Assembly: GCA_003142355.1 (NCBI GenBank)
Contig: PLMF01000180.1
Location: 10,150-19,822 of the forward strand
Length of the DNA stretch: 9,673 nucleotides
Direction: 5' to 3'
DNA from: Bryobacterales bacterium
Lineage (GTDB): Bacteria; Acidobacteriota; Terriglobia; Bryobacterales; Bryobacteraceae
The notes under the pieces are model-generated. The model made no database searches, was not told the DNA's origin, and saw only the letters and a program-made list of their open reading frames with translations. Positions 1-6,288 of this stretch are shown here, one piece after another; within the stretch, counting starts at the first letter, position 1, and the number at the start of each line of letters is the position of its first letter. A program made the translations under genes and the position numbers.

Positions 1-1077
1 CCGCCGCCGGCCTGCCAAGGCCGGGCCCAGGGGGCACCCCCAATCGGCCGCAGCTTACCAAGCTGCCCCACAATCCTGCTCTTCGGACTTCTCGCTTTAT
101 CGGGTTGTGGCCGCTACGCCGATTTTAGGCTGCCGCCGGTTTCGGGCGGCGATCCCAACCTGACGTTCGCCTTTGAAGCGCAGCCGGAGCCTGTGCTCGC
201 TCCTGGCGACGGGTGGGAATCGCACGACGTCCTCAACCCGTCAGTAATCTCTCGCCCCTCGCCCCTGCTTCTCTACTCGGGCTTCGACGGCCGCACCTGG
301 CGCACGGGCCTCGCCACCTCAGGCGACGGTGCTCACTGGCAAAAGCAGGGTGTGATCCTCTCCCCCGATCCGCAAACCTGGGAAGGCTCTTACATTGCCG
401 CCAACGGCTCCGCGCTCTGGTATGAGAAGCAATTCTGGTATTGGTATCAGGCCGGCCCCAGGGAGCAGCCCCGCATCGGCCTGGCCCGCGCCCTGGATAC
501 CCACTCCTGGCGCAAAGAGCCCAAACCCGTGCTCGAACCGGGTCCGTACGGAAGCTGGGACGAGTATGGCGTGGCCGATCCCTGCGTGGTTCGCATCGAG
601 CCGTATTTCTACCTCTTCTATCTCGGTCAGGACCGGGCCCGCCGCCAGCGCCTGGGCGTCGCGCGTTCCACCGACGGCGTCCGCTGGGAGAAGCTCCGCG
701 CCAACCCTATTCTGGAATTGGGCGACCCTGGCGGGTTCGACGAGAACGGCCTGGGCGAGCCGGCCGTTTGGAATTCGCACGGCTTCTATTGGATGCTCTA
801 CACCGGCCGCGACACCACCGAGAACCGCCGTCTGGGCCTGGCGCGCTCCACCGATGGCGTGCACTGGCGCAAGCTCCGCACCGTCTTCGGCGGCGGCCAG
901 CCGTGGGATGCGAAGGTGGTCTGCGACCCCACGGTGGAGGTGGATGGTAGCGTCATCCGCGTCTGGTTCGGCGGCGGCGACGTCGCGTCGCCCGATGAAA
1001 ACCTGCACGGGAAGATCGGCCTGGCGATGCTCCGCCCGGTTCGTGCGATTCGGCCTAAAGACGATGTTGTTCCCTGA
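1..1077 (+). CDS. Five-bladed beta-propeller lipoprotein of the GH43/GH32 fold, 5' end outside the window
   Basis: The frame is open from base 1 to the TGA at 1075-1077. A GTG at 193 is a possible start, but the upstream codons encode a hydrophobic stretch ending in a lipobox (LLALSGC, cysteine codon at 106-108) with a mature lead CGRYADFRLPPVSG. No ATG, GTG or TTG lies in frame before the cysteine, so the start is probably left of base 1. Five blade repeats are visible, each ending in a YSG/YLG/YTG/FGG-type strand: YSGFDG, YQAGPR, YLGQDR, YTGRDT, FGGGDV. Four are followed by LG-ARSTDG--W-KL-like strands. This is the pattern of arabinanase/invertase-type propellers. GVADPCV and GLGEPAV offer acidic residues at expected catalytic positions, whereas the first blade has LNPSV with Asn where Asp is usual. 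A role in extracytoplasmic glycan hydrolysis or binding is inferred; the substrate is unknown. The gene's last blade and a half are duplicated at 4949-5180. Confidence 0.72.
   Translation, partial: PPPACQGRAQGAPPIGRSLPSCPTILLFGLLALSGCGRYADFRLPPVSGGDPNLTFAFEAQPEPVLAPGDGWESHDVLNPSVISRPSPLLLYSGFDGRTWRTGLATSGDGAHWQKQGVILSPDPQTWEGSYIAANGSALWYEKQFWYWYQAGPREQPRIGLARALDTHSWRKEPKPVLEPGPYGSWDEYGVADPCVVRIEPYFYLFYLGQDRARRQRLGVARSTDGVRWEKLRANPILELGDPGGFDENGLGEPAVWNSHGFYWMLYTGRDTTENRRLGLARSTDGVHWRKLRTVFGGGQPWDAKVVCDPTVEVDGSVIRVWFGGGDVASPDENLHGKIGLAMLRPVRAIRPKDDVVP
825..1040 (+). repeat. Dispersed duplicate, copy 1 of the propeller gene 3' end
   Basis: This segment aligns without gaps to 4949-5164 at an offset of 4124. 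By hand count about 28 of 216 positions differ (roughly 87% identity), many at third codon positions. It covers the end of blade 4 and all of blade 5. This is the copy within the complete gene. Confidence 0.85.
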
Positions 1078-1345
1078 TCAGCGCGGCTCAATCATCACCA
1101 GGGCCGGCCCGCTGTACCAGAGGAAGAATTGACGTCGCAACGGGCCACAGCGCCACGCTGCCGGGGCACTCGAGGTTTCCCGTCTTCTGCTCGCACCTCT
1201 CGCCGGGCGGGGCCGCATGCGGCCGCAGTGCGAGATGCGCCCTTTGCTAAGATTACCAGTGCTAGTGATCCTCGGATCCTGCCGTCTGCTCTGAAACTGC
1301 TTTCGGCAAACAAACGCACAGATAAGAAGCCAAGGAGAAAACTCG
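1078..1345. other. Intergenic stretch with palindromes, no supported gene
   Basis: No convincing gene is seen. It holds a 10-base palindrome GGGCCGGCCC at 1101-1110, a 14-base perfect palindrome GGCCGCATGCGGCC at 1211-1224 that overlaps a second palindrome TGCGGCCGCA at 1218-1227, and a small inverted repeat GATCC-TC-GGATC near 1267-1278. The minus strand carries a short open tail ending in a TGA at 1080-1078 that directly abuts the propeller stop (see findings). A promoter for the cupin must lie in the right part, but no clear -35/-10 pair stands out. Confidence 0.4.
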
Positions 1346-1789
1346 ATGAGGTATCGTCACATAATTTGGACTTGTTTGCTGTCGGCACTCGTGCCGGCGA
1401 TCTGCCTGGCCCAACAGCAGCCGAAAGCCGCGGCCGAAAAGCTGCCGGTCTTGCACTCGAAATTCTACCCCGCCGAGGAGCTGAAGGTCACGCCGGGCGG
1501 GAACTTTAAAATGACGCCGGTATTCGACGGGGTTACAACCAGGGGCGAAAGAATCGAGCTGCACCTGAGCGAGCTCGCCCCGGGGGAGACACCGAATCCG
1601 CTCCACCCTCACCACAATGAAGAAATTCTCGTGATCCGGGAAGGAACCGTGGAGGTGACCATCAACGATCACTCCAAAACCATGGGGCCGGGATCGGTGG
1701 CATTCGTCCAGTCGGACGATAAGATCGGGTTGAAACTGGCCGGTACGACGCCGGCGAAATACATCATATTTTCTCTAGGAGACAGATAA
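1346..1789 (+). CDS. Secreted small cupin-domain protein
   Basis: The 147-residue product has a Sec signal peptide (MRYRHIIWTCLLSALVPAIC, then LAQQQ; cleavage probably after ALA-like LA at about 22). The start ATG is preceded by AAGGAG at 1332-1337 with 8 bases of spacing. Residues 80-100 match cupin motif 1 closely: G80, H87, H89, E93 and G100 with family spacing, so a mononuclear metal site is likely. Motif 2 (around PGSVAFVQSDD, residues 115-125) lacks the usual histidine, so the metal would have three visible ligands or use another residue. The single cupin barrel points to a periplasmic or secreted binding protein or small enzyme; the substrate cannot be told. It converges with the DUF1349-like gene on the other strand and is not in an operon with the propeller gene. 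Confidence 0.85.
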   Translation: MRYRHIIWTCLLSALVPAICLAQQQPKAAAEKLPVLHSKFYPAEELKVTPGGNFKMTPVFDGVTTRGERIELHLSELAPGETPNPLHPHHNEEILVIREGTVEVTINDHSKTMGPGSVAFVQSDDKIGLKLAGTTPAKYIIFSLGDR

Positions 1790-1803
1790 GAAGAGAACGT
1801 AGT

Positions 1804-1822
1804 GCCGCGGGACCGCCGCGGC
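1804..1822. terminator. Hairpin between convergent genes, possible bidirectional terminator
   Basis: GCCGCGG (1804-1810) and CCGCGGC (1816-1822) form a perfect 7-base stem with a 5-base loop, 15 bases after the cupin stop and before the end of the opposite gene. There is no T-tract on either side, so intrinsic termination is uncertain. Confidence 0.25.
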
Positions 1823-1870
1823 TGGCCTCATCTTCCGCGGAGCCCGCTTTCCTGGCGCAACGGACTCCCG

Positions 1871-2725
1871 CTAGCGGACCTTGCCGGCGGAGTTCTCGAG
1901 AAGGACATTGGAGAGCACAGCCGTATCGGACTTGTCTGGCAGGTGCGAGCAGAAGCCGATGCCGACGTAGAAGGGCCCGTCGATGTGCAGGTTAATGGGG
2001 GGGCCAAACTGGTGCATCGGTTCGCCGTCCAGGCTGACGAAGAGCGCAAAGGAGTCGCCATGCTTTTCGATGCCGATGCGCCTGGCCACGACGGTGACGA
2101 GGCTGTCGGGGGTAGCACCGCCGGGAAGGCCGCGGCCCCCGATGCGATACTCGATGTCCTTGACGCGGACGCCCTTCTCGGGACGCTGGGCCAGGTGGAT
2201 CATGCCGAGACCGTGCAAGGCGGTGATGGCCTCCTTGGAATCGTCACCGAGGTCCTGGCGAATGACGAGAACCGCCTTGCGGTCGCCGTAGCCGTTCGGG
2301 TCCGGGTACGCGATGTCGGCCGCGAGTGAAACGTCGCCGGACATCTTCCTCCAGAGATAACGGAACTCGTCGCGCGTGTACCAGACGTTGTAGCCAGCGG
2401 AGTTGATGGTGTACTGCTTCGTGCCGGGGTCGTAACTGGCGCTGCCCGCGACCAACGCGCTTCCAATGTCGGACTGGCCCTCAAATATGCCGATCGGCGT
2501 ATCGAAATTCCTGCTGGGCCTGTGAAAGTCCGCCGGTGGCGCTACCTGGACGTGGGTCGCGGAGCCCGGCTGCGCCCATTCCGGCACGACCGGTGCAGGT
2601 TTTGTCTGGGCATCGGGAGTTTGCGCGCGGAGCGGATGCGTTGCAGTGCACAGCATCAAGGCCAGGGCCAGCGGCGAGAGCCGGCCGGCGAGTTTCACAG
2701 TGAGGCGAACGATATAGGTGTCCAT
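1871..2725 (-). CDS. Secreted protein with a DUF1349/concanavalin A-like domain
   Basis: The 284-residue product starts with a Sec signal peptide (positive VRLTVKLAGR, hydrophobic LSPLALALMLC, cleavage near LRAQ at about residue 35). A proline-rich linker follows (TPDAQTKPAPVVPEWAQPG). The rest looks like one jelly-roll domain: SAGYNVWYTRDEFRYLWRKM, then SGDVSLAADI, KAVLVIRQDL, and FYVGIGFCSH near the C-terminus. I recognise this pattern from DUF1349-like/LamG-type domains that precede TolB-like WD40 propellers in large acidobacterial secreted proteins. Here the protein ends right after the domain (AVLSNVLLEN), so the propeller is absent. Function is unknown; carbohydrate or cell-surface binding is a guess. 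No good Shine-Dalgarno sequence precedes the ATG. The gene converges on the cupin gene. Confidence 0.8.
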   Translation of the reverse strand: MDTYIVRLTVKLAGRLSPLALALMLCTATHPLRAQTPDAQTKPAPVVPEWAQPGSATHVQVAPPADFHRPSRNFDTPIGIFEGQSDIGSALVAGSASYDPGTKQYTINSAGYNVWYTRDEFRYLWRKMSGDVSLAADIAYPDPNGYGDRKAVLVIRQDLGDDSKEAITALHGLGMIHLAQRPEKGVRVKDIEYRIGGRGLPGGATPDSLVTVVARRIGIEKHGDSFALFVSLDGEPMHQFGPPINLHIDGPFYVGIGFCSHLPDKSDTAVLSNVLLENSAGKVR

Positions 2726-2739
2726 AGTTGAGGATCACG

Positions 2740-2753
2740 GGTCAGGGCTGACC
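2740..2753. promoter_or_regulatory. Inverted repeat just upstream of the DUF1349-like gene
   Basis: GGTCAG-GG-CTGACC is a perfect 6-base inverted repeat with a 2-base centre, lying 15-28 bases before the minus-strand ATG at 2725. The position suits an operator or 5' leader hairpin. No partner regulator is in the window. Confidence 0.2.
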
Positions 2754-2797
2754 AATAGCCGCTCCAACCATGTCGCTAGTTATCGTAGCTCGATTGC

Positions 2798-2813
2798 GGC
2801 CTCTGGCGAGGCC
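2798..2813 (-). terminator. Hairpin downstream of the galE remnant
   Basis: GGCCTC-TGGC-GAGGCC is a perfect 6-base stem with a 4-base loop, 12 bases past the minus-strand stop of the galE remnant. No T-run follows, so it is only a possible terminator. Confidence 0.2.
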
Positions 2814-2824
2814 CCTGGCTGCCT

Positions 2825-3226
2825 CTATCGCTCCGCCCGCGGACGCGTCTTCGCGAGGTTCCAGGCGTGCTCCACGATGGTCCGCAGGTCCGTGTATTGC
2901 GGCCGCCAGCCCAGCTTGGTCCGCAGCTTGTCTGCGGCTGCCACCAGGCTCAGCGCATCGCCTTCCCAGCGCGGGCCGGTCACGTACGGAACCTTCTTGC
3001 CGGTCACTTCCTCCACCACCCGGATCATCTCCATCACCGTGTGGCCCGTCCCGGTGCCCACGTTGAACTGGTCGGTTGCGCCGCCGCCCAGCAGGTACTC
3101 CACGGCCGGAATGTGCGCCTGTGCCAGGTCGTTCACGTGGATGTAGTCGCGAATGCAGTTGCCGTCGGGCGTGTCGTAATCACCCGATTCCACGGTCGCG
3201 ATAGCCGAGTACAGGTCTGGGCTCAT
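2825..3226 (-). pseudogene. galE: 3' remnant of galE (UDP-glucose 4-epimerase), fused to a GH2 fragment
   Basis: The C-terminal third of a GalE-type SDR epimerase is readable without stops: DYDTPDG, CIRDYIHVNDLAQAHIPAVE, FNVGTGTGHTVMEMI, KLGWRPQYTDLRTIVEHAWN, then a divergent tail KTRPRAER. The Rossmann NAD-binding half, the catalytic YxxxK and the YFNASGAD region are all missing. The homology to the right-hand galE (ungapped over 331 bases) stops at 3181. Upstream of that, the reading frame continues into unrelated sequence (SPDLYSAIATVESG) that I assign to a GH2 domain. The ATG at 3226 is therefore accidental. It can make no functional epimerase. Intact codons suggest that the truncation is fairly recent. 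The stop is at 2827-2825. Confidence 0.85.
2851..3181 (-). repeat. Dispersed duplicate, copy 1 of the galE 3' end
   Basis: This segment aligns without gaps to 9217-9547 at an offset of 6366. By hand count 19 of 331 bases differ (about 94% identity). Both ends are abrupt: at 3181/9547 the sequences become unrelated within one or two bases, and left of 2851/9217 they differ as well. Confidence 0.92.
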
Positions 3227-3330
3227 CCACCGGCCAGAGCGCGGGATTCGAGAGCTCCGCCGTGGCGCTGTAGCTGGCGGAACCGTCGATGGCGACCGTC
3301 TGCGCCGCCTGAGACAGGTGGTTTCCGGCT
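3183..3330 (-). pseudogene. Fragment of a GH2 beta-galactosidase-type Ig-like domain
   Basis: Read on the minus strand, 3330-3219 encodes HLSQAAQTVAIDGSASY, then SATAELSNPALWPVDEP. After a one-base shift near 3218 it continues DLYSAIATVESG. The pattern (Q-V-I--G-S------ELSNPALW--DEP-LY-----V) is typical of the immunoglobulin-like beta-sandwich domain that precedes the TIM barrel in glycoside hydrolase family 2 enzymes. Only about 48 codons survive. There is a frameshift, no start, and the fragment runs straight into the galE stump at about 3182. It is a relic of a lost GH2 gene, probably created by the same rearrangement that cut galE. The assignment rests on motif recognition of a short stretch. 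Confidence 0.55.
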
Positions 3331-3339
3331 TGTTATGCT
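3311..3339 (+). promoter_or_regulatory. Candidate sigma-70-type promoter of the fucosidase gene
   Basis: GAGACA (3311-3316) and TATGCT (3334-3339) are separated by 17 bases, each matching four of six consensus positions. Transcription would start near 3346 and give a leader of about 36 bases. The -35 box lies inside the GH2 remnant, so the promoter may have formed at the rearrangement junction. Confidence 0.3.
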
Positions 3340-3345
3340 AAGGTG

Positions 3346-3375
3346 CCCCGGAAATTCAGATATTCGGGGAAGGAG
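3346..3375 (+). promoter_or_regulatory. Leader hairpin abutting the Shine-Dalgarno sequence of the fucosidase gene
   Basis: CCCCGGA (3346-3352) pairs with TTCGGGG (3363-3369) with one G-U pair and a 10-base loop. The Shine-Dalgarno AAGGAG (3370-3375) follows at once, 6 bases before the ATG at 3382. The strong ribosome site supports ATG 3382 over the upstream in-frame GTG at 3343. Whether the hairpin modulates translation is inference. Confidence 0.35.
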
Positions 3376-3381
3376 AACCTT

Positions 3382-4935
3382 ATGCAGCTTACTAGGCGAC
3401 GGGCGCTGGCCGCCATCGGTGGATCCGCGGTTCTTACGCGCGCGTGGGCCGCCGAAGCGCAACTGGAAATCGCCGCGGGGCCGTTCAAAGGCACGCGCGA
3501 GTCGCTCAGGGCCTACCAGATCCCCACGTGGTATCGCGATGCCAAGTTCGGCATCTGGGCGCACTGGGGGCCGCAATCCGCCGCCGAGGCCGGCGATTGG
3601 TACGCCCGCAATATGTATATCCAAGGCCAGCGGCAATACGATTACCACGTCAAGACCTACGGCCACCCCTCGAAATTCGGGTTCAAAGATGTCATCGCTA
3701 CCTGGAAGGCCGATAAGTTCGACGCTGACCACCTCATCGGGCTGTACAAGAAGGCAGGAGCGAAGTATTTCTGCAGCATGGGCGTGCACCACGACGGGTT
3801 CGACCTGTGGAAGTCCACCCACCAGCCGCGCTGGAACTCCACCGCGGCGGGGCCGAAGATCGACGTGGTCGGGATGTTCAAGAAAGCCGCCGCGAAGCAC
3901 GGGCTGCGCTTCGCCGTGAGCGAGCACCTGGCCCCCAGCTACAACTGGTTCTCCGTGTCGCACACGAGCGACAAGACCGGCCCGCTGGCGGGCGTCCCAT
4001 ACGACGGCGTCGATCCCGCTTACGCCGACCTCTATCACGAGTATCCCAAAGACTATGACTTCAACTCGGGGACCGGATTCGGCGCGGGCCGTAGCATACC
4101 GGATTCGTGGAAGCTGCACTACTTCAAACGCATCAAGGACCTGGTCGATAACTACGAGCCCGACCTGCTCTACACCGATGGCGGCATCTATTACGAGGAA
4201 TACGGCCTGAGCATCGTGGCGAATCACTACAACGTCAGCGCCAGGCGCCACGGCGGGCGCGTGGAAGCCGTGTACACCAGCAAGACGGCGCGTGATTGCG
4301 AAACCGGCACCTGCGTGCTGGATTTCGAGCGCGGCGTGGCCGGCGGCATTCCGGCCAACCCCTGGCAGACCGATACGTGCATCGGCGAGTGGCACTACAA
4401 CCGCGAGGCCAAGTATAAGACGCCCAAGCGCGTGATCGATCTGCTGGTGGATATCGTCAGCCGCAACGGCAACCTGATGCTGAATTTCCCGCTGCCCAAC
4501 AGCGGCGCGCTGGACGACCAGGAATTGAAGATCCTGGACGAGATCACGCGGTGGATGGCCGTGAACAGCGAGGGCATCTACGCGACGCGTCCGTGGAAGA
4601 TCTACGGCGACGGCCCGGTGGCCTCTGCGCCGCCGGCCACGGGCCGCGGCAGCGCTTTCAACGAGCAGAGCCGCAAAGATCTAACGGCCGAGGAAGTGCG
4701 GTTCACTACCAAGGGCAACACGCTATACGCGTTCGTGATGGGCTGGCCTGAGAAACAGGCCGTGATCAAACCCCTGGCGACCTCGAGCGGCGTGGCGCAG
4801 ACGAAGGTGAAGCACGTCGAGTTGCTGGGCTTCAAAGGCAAGGTGAAGTGGACCCAGGACGAGAAGGGTCTCACCGTGCAGATGCCGCAGCAGAAGCCCA
4901 GCGATCACGCAATTGCATTGAAGATTGCGATTTAG
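3382..4935 (+). CDS. Alpha-L-fucosidase, glycoside hydrolase family 29
   Basis: The 517-residue enzyme removes terminal alpha-L-fucose from glycans. It begins with a Tat-like signal (QLTRRRALAAIGGSAVL, cleavage near AWAAEA), so it is exported folded. The GH29 barrel runs from about residue 45 to 400: WYRDAKFGIWAHWGPQS, then GAKYFCSMGVHHDGFDLW (H136-H137-D138, the family HHDGF motif), PDLLYTDGG with D266 in the position of the catalytic nucleophile, IGEWHYN (E336, one candidate acid/base) and SRNGNLMLNFP near 360-370. A C-terminal beta-sandwich (LTAEEVRFTTKGNTLYAFVM from about 434) completes the usual GH29 layout. The length is normal and no frameshift is seen. It stands alone: its start follows a galE/GH2 relic and its stop lies 13 bases before the propeller relic. 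The nucleophile call is by motif; the acid/base is uncertain. Confidence 0.93.
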   Translation: MQLTRRRALAAIGGSAVLTRAWAAEAQLEIAAGPFKGTRESLRAYQIPTWYRDAKFGIWAHWGPQSAAEAGDWYARNMYIQGQRQYDYHVKTYGHPSKFGFKDVIATWKADKFDADHLIGLYKKAGAKYFCSMGVHHDGFDLWKSTHQPRWNSTAAGPKIDVVGMFKKAAAKHGLRFAVSEHLAPSYNWFSVSHTSDKTGPLAGVPYDGVDPAYADLYHEYPKDYDFNSGTGFGAGRSIPDSWKLHYFKRIKDLVDNYEPDLLYTDGGIYYEEYGLSIVANHYNVSARRHGGRVEAVYTSKTARDCETGTCVLDFERGVAGGIPANPWQTDTCIGEWHYNREAKYKTPKRVIDLLVDIVSRNGNLMLNFPLPNSGALDDQELKILDEITRWMAVNSEGIYATRPWKIYGDGPVASAPPATGRGSAFNEQSRKDLTAEEVRFTTKGNTLYAFVMGWPEKQAVIKPLATSSGVAQTKVKHVELLGFKGKVKWTQDEKGLTVQMPQQKPSDHAIALKIAI

Positions 4936-4948
4936 GCGAGGCAGCCAG

Positions 4949-5164
4949 CCGCCGTCTGGGCCTGGCGCGCTCCACCGATGGCGTCCACTGGCGGAAGCTC
5001 CCGGTGGTCTTCAGTGGCGACCAGCCGTGGGATTCGAAGGTGGTCTGCGACCCCACGGTGGAGGTGGCGGCTGGCGTCATCCGCGTCTGGTTCGGCGGCG
5101 GCGATGTTGCCTCACCCGATGAGAATCTGCATGGGCAGATCGGCTTCGCCATCCTCCGCCCGGC
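4949..5164 (+). repeat. Dispersed duplicate, copy 2 of the propeller gene 3' end
   Basis: This is the partner of 825-1040, aligned without gaps. Similarity stops at the left edge without any shared base pattern and fades on the right at the last codons before the stop. Confidence 0.85.
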
Positions 5165-5180
5165 TCGCGTAGCGCACTGA
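4949..5180 (+). pseudogene. 3' remnant of a second propeller (GH43-fold) gene
   Basis: This piece encodes RRLGLARSTDGVHWRKLPVV, then the fifth blade (KVVCDPTVEVAAGVIRVWFG and GGDVASPDENLHG) and stops at 5178-5180 after ILRPARVAH. It matches the last blade and a half of the gene at 1-1077 and begins abruptly at 4949, 13 bases after the fucosidase stop. There is no start codon or ribosome site in the homologous part, and the frame only continues upstream inside the fucosidase gene in a different frame. Blades 1 to 3 and most of blade 4 are gone, so it cannot fold as a propeller. Changes relative to copy 1 are mainly synonymous (for example GAC-GTC-GCG-TCG versus GAT-GTT-GCC-TCA), so it descends from a gene that was under selection as protein before it was cut. 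Confidence 0.88.
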
Positions 5181-5202
5181 GTGGGGCACGGAGGGCGTCG
5201 CC

Positions 5203-6288
5203 TTATTCGCGATTCGCACGAAGCTCACTTAAAGACGCCGCCAGTCGATCCCTCGCCTGGCGCGCTGGCTCATGTTGAGGAGCGATGTCGAGTGCGTGGG
5301 AGTATTCTGTCAAGGCAGCGCTGAGCGCGTCAAGGCCATCCTTGCGCTTTTCCATTTCAATAAATAGCTGGCCCAATCCCTGTAGGGCGCGAGCCTTGTC
5401 CTTTCGTGCCTCGACATCTTCGGGTGCGTCTTCGAGCGCTCGGTCGAATGCGGTGACAGACTGTCGATATGCCTCGACCGCAGCTTCCTGCTGGAGCGTT
5501 GTGCCCAGTACCTCACCCATGCCGAAAAACACGCGGCCTCTGCCGGCCAGCGCCTCCGCATCGTCCGGTGACTGTGCCAACATGCTGTCGAACGCGTCCA
5601 GACCTTGCGCGAACGCCGTCAAAGCCTCCTTATAATTCCCTGTTTCGGAGTGCATCTCACCGCGGCTTAGCAGTACCAATCCCTTGTTGCAGAGAGCCCA
5701 TGTATCAACCGGGGCTTGCTGTAACGCTTCGGAGCAAGCGTCGAGGGCTTTGTCATACCGTTGCAGGGCCTCCTCGTAGCGGGAAAGACGGGTCAGCGCG
5801 ACGCCGGCCGTGCGTAATGCTCTACTCCTGTTGCTGTGATAGATGATGTCTTCTGGCGCTCGCTGCAGAATTTCATCATAGAGCGTCACGGCCCGATTGC
5901 AATTCTCGCAGGCGGGATCATACTGCGAGAGCGCGATTTCCGACTCTGCGATGGACACAAGATTATAAGCCTTGTCATTTTGAACGACTGGGTCCACCGC
6001 ACGCCGCAGTGCCTCGTCATAGCAAGACTCCGCCTGCCGATAATCTTGAATGGCTTCTTCGTGCCGGTAAAGACTCGACTTCACGTCGCCAATCCCACCG
6101 AGGCCATAGGCTTTGTCATTTAGTATGTCTAGAACCGTCGCGCTCAGCGACCCACCCAACGGCTGGTTCTGTAGCTGTTGGAGGACGTGATCGCAGGCCT
6201 TGATGCCCGCGGAATAACTCTCGATAGCCGGCTGGCTTCTCGATTTCCAGATATTCACGTCTCCGAGGCCAAGGTGGGCACCAGCCAT
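5203..6288 (-). CDS. C-terminal helical-repeat (TPR-like) part of the split STAND protein
   Basis: The frame encodes 361 residues from an ATG at 6288, but no Shine-Dalgarno sequence precedes it and it overlaps the end of the STAND frame by 34 bases. It is best read as the detached C-terminus of that protein. The sequence is made of helical TPR-like repeats with a strikingly regular step: EALRRAVDP (92), EILQRAPED (139), EALQQAPVD (187), SMLAQSPDD (235), RALEDAPED (283) and HALDIAPQH (331). The steps are 47, 48, 48, 48 and 48 residues, longer than the 34 of a classical TPR or the 42 of kinesin light chain. Each unit has the small-residue pattern NKGLVLL---G and Y-EAL--Y--AL. Such repeat arrays usually bind peptides or a trigger ligand, so this is the likely sensor. 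The stop lies 22 bases from the end of the propeller relic. Confidence 0.8.
   Translation of the reverse strand: MAGAHLGLGDVNIWKSRSQPAIESYSAGIKACDHVLQQLQNQPLGGSLSATVLDILNDKAYGLGGIGDVKSSLYRHEEAIQDYRQAESCYDEALRRAVDPVVQNDKAYNLVSIAESEIALSQYDPACENCNRAVTLYDEILQRAPEDIIYHSNRSRALRTAGVALTRLSRYEEALQRYDKALDACSEALQQAPVDTWALCNKGLVLLSRGEMHSETGNYKEALTAFAQGLDAFDSMLAQSPDDAEALAGRGRVFFGMGEVLGTTLQQEAAVEAYRQSVTAFDRALEDAPEDVEARKDKARALQGLGQLFIEMEKRKDGLDALSAALTEYSHALDIAPQHEPARQARDRLAASLSELRANRE

Noticed and set aside
319..1008. 229-codon minus-strand frame across the propeller gene
   Set aside because: Antisense shadow of a strongly patterned five-blade protein; low-complexity alanine-rich product.
2867..3919. 350-codon plus-strand frame over the galE relic and the start of the fucosidase
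   Set aside because: It runs over two real coding segments in other frames and has a proline/arginine-rich shadow-like composition.
3223..4395. Long open frame of 390 codons on the minus strand across the fucosidase gene
   Set aside because: It is the antisense of a clear GH29 gene with all family motifs. The composition is that of a GC-rich shadow frame, with no ribosome site or recognisable domain.
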